The notes: generated by a model from the letters alone, not told the origin. A DNA stretch of 13,084 bases from Clostridiales bacterium UBA3758 (GCA_002371675.1 DFGE01000005.1:4193-17276), one strand, 5' to 3'. Positions 1 to 6,006 are shown, numbered from the stretch's first letter. Translations and numbers: made by a program.

Positions 1-117
1 GCCGTGAGGGTGGTCGAGCAGACGCCCGCGCTTCACCGCCGCCGTGGGGGTGGTCGCACGGCCGGGCTGCGGGAAAAGCAGGAAATATACAATAGACATA
101 AGAGTTTTGATGATGAA
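1..117. other. Unassigned leading sequence, possibly the tail of a gene that starts before the window
   Basis: No protein could be recognised. In the third forward frame the sequence is open from the window edge to a TAG at 93-95, about 22 bases before a terminator, which is where the end of an upstream gene would be expected; the short peptide has no recognisable motif. A 16-nt block at 1-16 is repeated with one change at 41-56 (40-bp period). The reading as a gene tail is inference and weak. Confidence 0.2.
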
Positions 118-149
118 AGGACGCCGTCTTTCCCGACGGCGTCCTTTTT
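116..149 (+). terminator. Rho-independent terminator
   Basis: An 11-bp perfect stem (118-128 with 135-145), rich in GC, with a 6-nt loop is followed by a run of five T on the plus strand (145-149). It ends whatever is transcribed from left of the window and separates it from the guaA promoter. Confidence 0.9.
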
Positions 150-199
150 GCGCGCTTTGGGTCAGTTCAAAAAAAATTTCCCCGCGCGATACATTTTTC

Positions 200-228
200 T
201 TGTGCTCGGCGGAATTATCCTTTATAAT
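200..228 (+). promoter_or_regulatory. Sigma-70-type promoter of the HMA-guaA gene
   Basis: A perfect -10 TATAAT lies at 223-228 and a partial -35 TTGTGC at 200-205, 17 bp apart. The predicted leader is only about 50 nt, too short for a purine riboswitch, and I see none. Confidence 0.75.
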
Positions 229-286
229 CGTTCAGTCAGCAGTTTTCACCATCATAAAATCATTATTATTCGGAAGGAGAATACCC

Positions 287-1474
287 ATGGAGAGAGTTAT
301 TCACATCACCGGGATGGGCTGCGCGCGCTGCGAAGCGAAGGTCAGAGACGCGCTGGCGGCCGTCGCGGGTGTTTCCAAGGTCGTGGTCAGCCGAGTGGCC
401 GAACAGGCCGTCGTCCTGCATGACGGCAGCGTCGCCGACGAGCAGCTTCTTGCCGCGCTTTCCGGTCTGAGCTACACGGTCGGGGACGTGCGGGACGGCA
501 ATTTCCGCCCCGAGAGCATGCCGCGCATCACTACGCCCGAGCTGGCGCAGGCCTTCATCGAGGCGCAGGTTGACCTGCTGCAGAAGCAGATCGGCGACGG
601 CAACGTTCTGCTCGCGCTCTCCGGCGGGGTTGACTCCTCCGTTGTGGCCGCCCTGCTCATCAAGGCCGTCGGCAGACAGCTCACCGCCATCCACGTCAAT
701 CACGGCCTCATGCGCAAGGGCGAGAGCCAGCAGGTGATCGACGTGTTCCAGAAGCAGCTCGGCGCGAACCTCATCTATATCGACGCCACCGACCGCTTCC
801 TCGACAAGCTCGCCGGCGTGGCCGAGCCCGAGCGCAAGCGCAAGATCATCGGCGCGGAGTTCATCTCCGTGTTCGACGAGGAGGCCGCCAAGCTTAGCGG
901 CATCGGCTTCCTCGGCCAGGGCACCATTTATCCCGACATCCTCGAGAGCAACGACGGCATCAAGGCGCATCACAACGTCGGCGGTCTGCCCGAGGAAGTG
1001 AAGCTCGAGCTCGTTGAGCCGCTGAAGCTCCTCTTCAAGGACGAGGTACGCATGGTCGGCGCAGCCCTGGGTCTGCCCGAGTCCATGGTCAACCGTCAGC
1101 CCTTCCCGGGCCCCGGCCTGGGCGTGCGCTGCGTCGGCGCCATTACGCGCGACCGTCTGGAGGCCGTGCGCGAGTCCGACGCCATCCTCCGCGAGGAGTT
1201 TGACAAGGCCGGGCTGAACAAGAGCGTCTGGCAGTATTTCACCGTCGTGCCCGATTTCAAGGCCACCGGCGTCAAGGGCGGCAAGCGCGCCTTTGAGTGG
1301 GTCTGCATCATCCGCGCCATCAACACCCGCGACGCGATGTCCGCCACCATCGAGCGCCTGGACTGGGCGCTGCTCGAGCACATCGCCGAGCGCATCACCC
1401 ACGAGGTCCCCGGTATCACCCGCGTCCTCTACGACGTGACGAACAAGCCCACCGCCACGATCGAGTACGAATGA
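287..1474 (+). CDS. guaA: HMA domain fused to GMP synthase ATP-pyrophosphatase (no glutaminase domain)
   Basis: GMP synthase converts XMP to GMP with ATP and ammonia. Residues from about 80 to 395 match the whole synthase half of GuaA: P-loop SGGVDSS at 112-118, GQGTIYPD, HHNVGGLP, the FPGPGLGVR block, and the C-terminal ending TATIEYE, the usual place and form of the GuaA C-terminus. The roughly 190-residue class I glutaminase domain that normally precedes it is missing. Instead residues 1-72 form an HMA (copper-chaperone-like) domain with GMGCARC, metal-site cysteines C12 and C15. The start at 287 is chosen because AAGGAG at 274-279 is well spaced, a promoter lies just upstream, and the HMA domain begins exactly there; the frame is open further upstream but crosses the terminator. 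395 aa. Without a glutaminase the enzyme must use free ammonia or a separate glutaminase subunit; the HMA role is unknown. Its own terminator follows at 1578-1620. Confidence 0.93.
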   Translation: MERVIHITGMGCARCEAKVRDALAAVAGVSKVVVSRVAEQAVVLHDGSVADEQLLAALSGLSYTVGDVRDGNFRPESMPRITTPELAQAFIEAQVDLLQKQIGDGNVLLALSGGVDSSVVAALLIKAVGRQLTAIHVNHGLMRKGESQQVIDVFQKQLGANLIYIDATDRFLDKLAGVAEPERKRKIIGAEFISVFDEEAAKLSGIGFLGQGTIYPDILESNDGIKAHHNVGGLPEEVKLELVEPLKLLFKDEVRMVGAALGLPESMVNRQPFPGPGLGVRCVGAITRDRLEAVRESDAILREEFDKAGLNKSVWQYFTVVPDFKATGVKGGKRAFEWVCIIRAINTRDAMSATIERLDWALLEHIAERITHEVPGITRVLYDVTNKPTATIEYE

Positions 1475-1577
1475 TTCCGAAAACGCCGGAAGCCCGCATA
1501 AATACTGGGTTTTTGAAAGCTCAAATAGGCGTTTAGCAACGTTTTGGCAACATCTGAAATAACTCCATCGAATAACG

Positions 1578-1620
1578 AAAAAAGAGCTATCTGATTTTGA
1601 AAGTCAGGTAGCTCTTTTTT
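1578..1620. terminator. Bidirectional terminator between guaA and the GNAT gene
   Basis: An 11-bp stem (1584-1594 with 1604-1614, one G-T wobble) has six A on its left and six T on its right, so it can terminate the plus-strand guaA transcript and the minus-strand transcript that comes through the acetyltransferase gene. Confidence 0.88.
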
Positions 1621-1678
1621 GCTTCGTAAGGCTGTGTTGCTGTAGGAAAGATTGGGTATGTGTTATGAGGAAAGATTC

Positions 1679-2134
1679 CTATTTGTGTACCATACGGTAA
1701 AAAGCGCCATTTCCGATTGCTGTTGTTTGTGTAAACGGGTCACCATCAATATGGAATCCGGCTTTTTCATAGCACTTGACAGCTCGCTTGTTCCATGTAC
1801 GGACTTCCAGATATAGCGGTTTATTCCCAAACAGCTCTCTTGCAATTTCACAAGCGGTGTAAGCCATCTTTTGGCCATAACCTTGATTACAGAGAGCGGG
1901 ATTTGCTCCTATGCCAAAGAAAACCTCCGTTTCTTCTTCAAACAGATTGATATAGCCTACCAGCTTTTCACCATCATAGAAAGAAAATAGGTTGTTCCTT
2001 GGATTAGCGAATCCCTTTCCGGATTTTCGCTGTTCTTCATAGGGAGTGCTGTCATAAATGGAGAACTCACCTTCGTATTTCCATTTACATATTTCGTATT
2101 TTTCTAATTCCGTTGTTCTGTGATATTGCAGCAT
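1679..2134 (-). CDS. GNAT-family N-acetyltransferase
   Basis: This 151-residue protein has the size and motifs of a single-domain GNAT enzyme, which moves an acetyl group from acetyl-CoA to an amine. The acetyl-CoA pyrophosphate loop is QGYGQK at 84-89 in the context FFGIGANPALCNQGYG, followed by a RimI-like stretch VRTWNKRAVKCYEKAGF (111-127) in which the Asn and Tyr are typical. The substrate cannot be deduced. The ATG is preceded by a GGAG at a normal distance, and the start lies 2 nt after the stop codon of a short upstream reading frame, so the two are probably translated together. Base composition is clearly AT-richer than in guaA or mnmA on either side, suggesting a later arrival. The minus-strand arm of the terminator at 1578-1620 ends it. 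Confidence 0.88.
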   Translation of the reverse strand: MLQYHRTTELEKYEICKWKYEGEFSIYDSTPYEEQRKSGKGFANPRNNLFSFYDGEKLVGYINLFEEETEVFFGIGANPALCNQGYGQKMAYTACEIARELFGNKPLYLEVRTWNKRAVKCYEKAGFHIDGDPFTQTTAIGNGAFYRMVHK

Positions 2135-2136
2135 AC

Positions 2137-2382
2137 TTACTCCTTCAATTTCTTTTTGAACGCCTTGACCATAGCGTCGCTGAACTCCTGGGACGGAACC
2201 TTTTCCCAGATCATTGTGTCGTCGAACTGCGGATAGTTATAGCGCCAATTGTCATAGTCGTCCTTGCTGATTTCACCGGCCCGGTACTTCTCCGCAACGG
2301 GAGCCCAGGCATAAACCATTTCGGATATTTGAGCAGCGTCCTTTCCCTTCCGGGGATCAATAGCCTGCCTTGAGAAGTCGGG
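2137..2382 (-). pseudogene. C-terminal fragment of an unidentified protein, N-terminus lost at the mnmA boundary
   Basis: An ATG-initiated frame of 60 residues (2319 to 2137) ends 2 nt before the acetyltransferase start. The same frame stays open upstream without a stop through SRQAIDPRKGKDAAQISE and runs into the last codons of mnmA, so the visible part looks like the tail of a larger protein cut off at about 2383. The tail is charged and aromatic (KYRAGEISKDDYDNWRYNYP, then VPSQEFSDAM and a Lys-rich end). I do not recognise the family. It could also be a genuine 60-residue small protein starting at 2319, because a start codon is available, but I see no strong ribosome binding site there. 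AT-richer than its neighbours, like the acetyltransferase gene with which it probably arrived. Confidence 0.5.
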
Positions 2383-2384
2383 AC

Positions 2385-3473
2385 TTACTGCCCGGAGTGC
2401 ACCTGTTCGATCGTCCCGCCGCCGAGGACGAGCTCGCCGTCGTAGAGCACGACGGCCTGCCCGGGCGTGACCGCCCGCTGCGGCTCATCAAAAACAAGCC
2501 TCACGCGCGAGCCTGCAAGCGGCCAGACGGTAGCTTGGTTTTCGGTCTGGCGGTACCGCGTCCTCGCCGTCACACGGACCGGATGTTCCGGCTCCGGGAT
2601 CGAGAGCCAGTTGAAATCTGAGGCGATCAGCTCGCGGCTGTAGAGCGCGCTCTCCGGTCCGACGGTCACAGTGTGTTTTTCCATATCCTTGGTCACGACA
2701 TAGAGCGGCTGCTCCGCCGCAACGCCGAGGCCGCGGCGCTGCCCGATTGTGTAGCGGACCGCACCGCGGTGACGCCCGATCACGCGCCCTTCCAGATCGA
2801 GGATCTCGCCCTCCGGATCACAATGACCGGTCCAGCGTTCAAGAAAGGCACCGTAGTCCCCGTCAGGAATAAAGCAAATGTCCTGGCTCTCATGCTTGGA
2901 TGCGGTCACGAGACCGGCCTTCTCCGCAATCGCACGAGTGTCCGTCTTCCGCAGCTCACCCAGCGGAAATCGCAGGTGCGCCAGTTGCTTCTGAGAGAGC
3001 ATATAGAGCACATAGCTTTGATCTTTGCTCCCGTCCAGCGCCTTGCGAAGCTGCCAGCGCCCGGTATCCCGATCCTGCGCGATCCGGGCGTAATGGCCGG
3101 TCACGAGGCAGTCAAAGCCCTTTTCCAGAGCCAGCGATAGCAGCCGATCGAATTTCAGGCAGCGATTGCAGACGATGCAGGGATTCGGCGTCCGTCCGGC
3201 TTCATACTCCAGGATGAAGTTTTGAATGACTGTTTTTTCAAACTCTTTGGTACAGCAGAGAGATTCAAACTCGATTCCCAACTGCCAGCATACATAAGCA
3301 GCGTCATCCTCATCCGCGTCGCTGCAGCAGCTTTTCTGTGAGGTGCGCTCCATATCCGGCGCGCGGTACAGCCGCATGGTAACGCCTGTGCAGTCATACC
3401 CCGCCTGCTGCATCAAAAGCGCGGCGACAGAGCTGTCCACCCCGCCGCTCATGGCGATCATGGCACGCTTCAC
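2385..3473 (-). CDS. mnmA: tRNA-specific 2-thiouridylase MnmA
   Basis: MnmA puts the 2-thio group on the wobble uridine (U34) of tRNA-Glu, -Gln and -Lys, using ATP to activate the base and a persulfide from a cysteine desulfurase. The 362-residue length is typical. Visible motifs: P-loop SGGVDSS at 9-15, GRTPNPC then VCNR with the catalytic Cys102, TGHYAR at 125-130, KDQSYVLYML, and SQDICFIP with the second catalytic Cys200, then the C-terminal beta-barrel region with YTIGQRRGLG. It carries extra cysteines (CC at 49-50, CC at 73-74, C99 and C105). The start is a GTG at 3473 with an AGGGGGAGG-type binding site at 3481-3490; the next ATG would cut into the P-loop strand. It lies 27 bp downstream of the MOSC gene in the same direction, so the two probably form one operon. 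No terminator is visible after its stop; transcription may continue into the acetyltransferase patch. Confidence 0.97.
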   Translation of the reverse strand: MKRAMIAMSGGVDSSVAALLMQQAGYDCTGVTMRLYRAPDMERTSQKSCCSDADEDDAAYVCWQLGIEFESLCCTKEFEKTVIQNFILEYEAGRTPNPCIVCNRCLKFDRLLSLALEKGFDCLVTGHYARIAQDRDTGRWQLRKALDGSKDQSYVLYMLSQKQLAHLRFPLGELRKTDTRAIAEKAGLVTASKHESQDICFIPDGDYGAFLERWTGHCDPEGEILDLEGRVIGRHRGAVRYTIGQRRGLGVAAEQPLYVVTKDMEKHTVTVGPESALYSRELIASDFNWLSIPEPEHPVRVTARTRYRQTENQATVWPLAGSRVRLVFDEPQRAVTPGQAVVLYDGELVLGGGTIEQVHSGQ

Positions 3474-3500
3474 GGACCGATCCTCCCCCTTACGCCATTG

Positions 3501-3956
3501 TCAGTAATCTTCTCCTTCGACCGTGACCAGATCACCGGCCCTGGCCTCGCCCTCTGTGAGGACGATCGCAAAGATCCCCTCGCGCGGCATGACGCAGTCT
3601 CCCGCCTGTCGGCGGATCGCGCAGTCGGCGTGGCACTCCTTGCCGATCTGCGTGACCTCGCACAGCGCCGTGCCGACGCGGAGCCTTGTCCCGACCGGGA
3701 GCTTATACAGCTCAATCCCCTCGCAGAGAATATTCTCCGCAAAAGCGCCGGGGAAAAGAGGGATGCTGATCTTCTCCTGCAGGCGGTCCACGCTCTCCTG
3801 ACCGAGCAGGCTGACTTGACGGTGCCAGTTCCCGGCGTGGGCGTCCCCGTCGATCCCGTGCTCAGGACGCAGCCGGACAAACTCGACCGGGTGCTTCTGC
3901 TGTCCCTTTTTCTCACTGATGCAGACAGCCTTGATCACGGCGCTCTGCTTGTTCAT
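3501..3956 (-). CDS. MOSC-domain protein
   Basis: MOSC domains (from the molybdenum cofactor sulfurase C-terminus) are predicted sulfur carriers or cofactor-handling domains; free-standing ones of about 150 residues are common in Clostridia and their exact substrate is usually unknown. Seen here: GIDGDAHAG at 35-43, SLLGQES around 49-55, FAENI around 72-76, and the conserved cysteine segment KECHADC through CVMPREGIFA (cysteines 108, 112 and 121). The ATG at 3956 is chosen (151 aa) because an AGGAGG lies at a proper distance upstream; a GTG at 3965 is inside that binding site. First gene of a likely two-gene operon with mnmA, with a strong promoter 35 bp upstream. The pairing with a tRNA thiolation enzyme fits a sulfur-related role, but that is inference. 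Confidence 0.92.
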   Translation of the reverse strand: MNKQSAVIKAVCISEKKGQQKHPVEFVRLRPEHGIDGDAHAGNWHRQVSLLGQESVDRLQEKISIPLFPGAFAENILCEGIELYKLPVGTRLRVGTALCEVTQIGKECHADCAIRRQAGDCVMPREGIFAIVLTEGEARAGDLVTVEGEDY

Positions 3957-3990
3957 TGACGGCACCTCCTAAAACATACTTCTTTACTAT

Positions 3991-4019
3991 GTTATACTCC
4001 GTTTCACGCGGGCCGTCAA
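3991..4019 (-). promoter_or_regulatory. Promoter of the MOSC-mnmA operon
   Basis: Read on the minus strand: -35 TTGACG (4014-4019), 17-bp spacer, -10 TATAAC (3991-3996). It sits 35 bp from the MOSC start and is back to back with the plus-strand promoter at 4065-4092. Confidence 0.85.
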
Positions 4020-4064
4020 TTCTTTTCACGCGTTTCTCTTTGTCGGCCTGTCCGTAATTCGCGA

Positions 4065-4092
4065 TTGACAGGAGCCGAAAATCCGATAGAAT
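4065..4092 (+). promoter_or_regulatory. Plus-strand promoter of the broken small gene
   Basis: A perfect -35 TTGACA (4065-4070) is 16 bp from TAGAAT (4087-4092). It is divergent from the MOSC promoter and drives transcription into 4113-4549. A promoter this good in front of a broken frame suggests either a gene lost recently or a non-coding transcript. Confidence 0.7.
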
Positions 4093-4112
4093 AACACTAA
4101 CCTACTAATTTA

Positions 4113-4549
4113 ATGGGTGATAACGTGACTGTCAAGATGGCATCTCTGACATATCCCGATATGCGCTGCCTGGCAGAGCATGCGGCAAACCGCACGCCTC
4201 CGATTTTGAGAGCGTCTACGCGCAGCTCAACCGGCTGTTTTCCAAGTGTCATCATCGGGAGAAGGCTTTCTTCGGCTTAAAGGGCCGCGTGCGCTTTTTC
4301 AACTCTCCCTCCATGGTCGGCCTTGTTCTTTTGACGATCAGCCACAGCTTTGTGCCCGGCCTTGTGTCGCGTGCATGGAGGATCGAGAAGATCCTGCACT
4401 ATCTGCAGACCGGCTACGGCAAAAATCCCTGCAAGGGCTTCGGCGGAGAAATAGGGATTGACACAGGCATAACCGTGTGGTATATACATACTATATTAGT
4501 GGGTATTGGGGTGCGCCGTATGGATCGCTGTGTTTTCAGACGATGTTGA
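4113..4549 (+). pseudogene. Possible frameshifted small gene of unknown function
   Basis: From an ATG at 4113 (or GTG at 4125) the frame reads a plausible start containing TVKMASLTYPDMRCLAEHA and then degenerates, ending at 4280. The frame that is open from 4124 to 4549 becomes protein-like from about 4199 on: SDFESVYAQLNRLF, KAFFGLKGRVRFF, then a hydrophobic VGLVLLTISHSFVPGLV and KILHYLQTGYGK. Adding one base near 4198 joins the two halves, so a single-base deletion is the simplest reading. The last ~30 codons of the open frame overlap the cysK promoter and are probably not part of the original protein, so its 3' end may also be lost. I do not recognise the family. Alternatives are a short intact protein starting at GTG 4289, or non-coding DNA. 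Confidence 0.35.
4458..4486 (+). promoter_or_regulatory. cysK promoter
   Basis: A perfect -35 TTGACA (4458-4463), 17-bp spacer and -10 TATATA (4481-4486) predict a start near 4493 and a leader of about 115 nt before cysK. Just downstream, the block at 4490-4509 resembles one at the rrf2 promoter (6451-6472) and is a candidate operator. Confidence 0.82.
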
Positions 4550-4601
4550 CCTCTCCTGACTGTCAACATATTCTTTTTCATATTCTTTGTTATTCAGGAG
4601 G
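4543..4601 (+). promoter_or_regulatory. cysK leader hairpin whose loop is complementary to the Shine-Dalgarno
   Basis: ATGTTGAC (4543-4550) pairs perfectly with GTCAACAT (4562-4569), leaving an 11-nt loop. Inside the loop CTCCTGA (4553-4559) is exactly complementary to TCAGGAG (4594-4600), which includes the Shine-Dalgarno of cysK. This is the layout of an H-type pseudoknot that would hide the ribosome binding site. The same bases can alternatively be read as a second promoter (TTGACC 4546-4551, 17 bp, TATTCT 4569-4574) with a dyad operator over it. The pairing is seen; the function is inference. Confidence 0.5.
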
Positions 4602-4609
4602 AAAATACC

Positions 4610-5542
4610 ATGTCGAACATCTATACATCCGCCGATCAGCTGATCGGAAAGACTCCTCTGCTGGAGCTCACCAATATTGAGAAGGAAGAAGGCCTGGAGG
4701 CTACACTTCTCGCGAAACTGGAGTATTTTAACCCCGCGGGTTCCGTCAAGGACCGCATCGCCAAGGCCATGATTGACGACGCGGAGGCGAAGGGCCTGTT
4801 GAAGCCGGGCTCTGTACTTATCGAGCCCACCTCCGGCAACACCGGCATCGGCCTTGCTTCCGTTGCGGCGGCCCGCGGCTACCGCATTATCATTGTTATG
4901 CCCGAGACCATGAGCGTCGAACGCCGACAGCTGATGAAAGCCTACGGCGCGGAGCTGGTGCTTACCGAAGGCGCCAAGGGCATGAAGGGCGCCATCGCCA
5001 AGGCCGAGGAGCTTTCCAAGGAGATCCCCAACGCCTTTATCCCAGGGCAGTTCGTCAACCCGGCGAACCCCGCGATCCACAAGGCCACCACCGGCCCGGA
5101 GATCTGGGCAGACACCGACGGCAAGGTGGATATCTTCGTCGCGGGCGTCGGCACGGGCGGCACGATCACCGGCGTGGGTGAATACCTCAAGGAACAGAAT
5201 CCCAACGTGAACGTTGTAGCCGTCGAGCCTGCCGGCTCGCCCGTGCTCTCCAAGGGGACGGCAGGCGCCCACAAGATCCAGGGCATCGGCGCGGGCTTTG
5301 TCCCGGACGTGCTGAATACCGCCGTTTATGATGAGATCATCGCTGTGGAAAACGAGGATGCTTTCGCCGCCGGCAAGCTGGTCGGACGCAAAGAGGGCGT
5401 GCTGGTCGGCATCTCCTCTGGCGCCGCAGTCTGGGCCGCGATCCAGCTGGCCAAGCGGCCGGAAAACAAGGGCAAGACGATCGTCGCCCTGCTGCCGGAT
5501 ACCGGCGACCGTTATCTGTCAACACCGTTGTTTGCAGACTGA
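4610..5542 (+). CDS. cysK: O-acetylserine sulfhydrylase (cysteine synthase A)
   Basis: CysK is a cytoplasmic PLP enzyme that makes L-cysteine from O-acetylserine and sulfide. The 310 residues are the usual family length. Motifs: PLP lysine K47 in NPAGSVKDR, substrate loop PTSGNTG (73-79), the PLP-phosphate loop GTGGT (181-185), the KIQGIGAGF segment (222-230) and GISSGAA (268-272), all typical of the CysK rather than the cystathionine beta-synthase branch. The ATG at 4610 follows AGGAGG (4596-4601) with an 8-nt gap. It has its own strong promoter and a long structured leader. No cysE (serine acetyltransferase) is adjacent. In Bacillus and Staphylococcus, CysK also acts as the partner of the Rrf2 repressor CymR; an Rrf2 gene lies convergently downstream here, so such a link is plausible. 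Confidence 0.97.
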   Translation: MSNIYTSADQLIGKTPLLELTNIEKEEGLEATLLAKLEYFNPAGSVKDRIAKAMIDDAEAKGLLKPGSVLIEPTSGNTGIGLASVAAARGYRIIIVMPETMSVERRQLMKAYGAELVLTEGAKGMKGAIAKAEELSKEIPNAFIPGQFVNPANPAIHKATTGPEIWADTDGKVDIFVAGVGTGGTITGVGEYLKEQNPNVNVVAVEPAGSPVLSKGTAGAHKIQGIGAGFVPDVLNTAVYDEIIAVENEDAFAAGKLVGRKEGVLVGISSGAAVWAAIQLAKRPENKGKTIVALLPDTGDRYLSTPLFAD

Positions 5543-5557
5543 GCAATCATATATAAA

Positions 5558-5592
5558 AGAACTTCCGGGATCTGCCTGATCCCGGAAGTTCT
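5558..5592. terminator. Hairpin copy A, likely cysK terminator
   Basis: A perfect 15-bp stem (5558-5572 with 5578-5592) with loop TGCCT sits 15 nt after the cysK stop. It lacks a long U tract, so termination is likely rather than certain. A second copy with the same loop lies at 5755-5789. Its right arm shares bases with the next hairpin, so the two compete. Confidence 0.65.
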
Positions 5593-5754
5593 CAAGGTGT
5601 CGACAAAGTGTCGACACCTTGAGAATCAAAAATGAGATCTTCCGAAAAAGTTCTCATTTTTGAGATTATCAAACGCGAGAGGGAATAACCAATCCCCTCT
5701 CGCGCTCTCCCCATGCGGGCCCAACTTCTGTCCCATGAGTTTGTCTACAGTCTG

Positions 5755-5792
5755 AGAGCTTCCGGGATCTGCCTGATCCCGGAAGCTCTTTT
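5755..5792. terminator. Hairpin copy B with T tract
   Basis: A perfect 15-bp stem (5755-5769 with 5775-5789), loop TGCCT, is followed by four T on the plus strand. It equals the hairpin at 5558-5592 except that the fourth pair of the stem is G-C here and A-T there, a compensatory change. Confidence 0.65.
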
Positions 5793-6006
5793 AAGCTGCA
5801 TTCGTTATAATGACTATAAGATGGCGAAAAGCCAAAAAGCTTTTCGCCGCGCGGCTTTGCCGCGCAGCCAAACAGCATAGCTGTTTGGCCATATATTCAT
5901 TTCAATGAGCATCGGGCGAATGACCCTTTGGGTCATTCGCTGCCAAACTTGTCGTTTGGCAGCGAAATCAATCGAACCCTCGATTGATTTCGCCATCCGA
6001 TGGTCA

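Larger units (their letters stand above)
5558..5993. repeat. Chain of eleven perfect hairpins in the cysK-rrf2 intergenic region
   Basis: This 464-bp space between the cysK and rrf2 stop codons has no gene; most of it is inverted repeats. Stems (left/right arm): 5558-5572/5578-5592; 5589-5605/5609-5625; 5626-5637/5652-5663; 5674-5683/5695-5704; 5755-5769/5775-5789; 5823-5832/5839-5848; 5849-5855/5859-5865; 5867-5876/5880-5889; 5916-5926/5930-5940; 5939-5948/5954-5963; 5962-5975/5980-5993. All are perfectly paired, 7-17 bp, mostly with 3-6 nt loops, and many touch or share a base pair with the next. Two motifs recur in the second half: stems opening with GCGAA (sixth, ninth and eleventh) and stems with GCCAAAC (eighth and tenth). 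It would form the 3' end of both convergent transcripts. Candidate roles: bidirectional termination, mRNA 3'-end protection, a structured RNA, or a pile-up of small palindromic repeats. Confidence 0.85.

Noticed and set aside
1..60. Minus-strand DHPHGGGEA resembling the ribosomal protein L2 signature
   Set aside because: The flanking residues do not match L2, and the DNA is a 40-bp-period repeat in which the second copy is out of frame.
229..286. Purine riboswitch before guaA
   Set aside because: The leader is under 60 nt and lacks the conserved three-way junction bases.
266..1402. Long minus-strand open frame (378 codons) across guaA
   Set aside because: It is the antisense shadow of a GC-rich gene: low-complexity Leu/Ala/Gly/Asp composition, no motif, and it covers a certain GuaA.
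4277..4489. Minus-strand 70-codon frame opposite the broken gene
   Set aside because: No binding site or motif and it overlaps the cysK promoter; likely a shadow.
4487..4609. T-box or SAM-I riboswitch before cysK
   Set aside because: No T-box consensus, no long S-box-like stem set and no terminator with a T run just before the gene; only the small pseudoknot-like structure is supported.
5558..5993. CRISPR array
   Set aside because: The palindromic units differ in sequence and there are no equal-length spacers or direct repeats of constant period; no cas genes.
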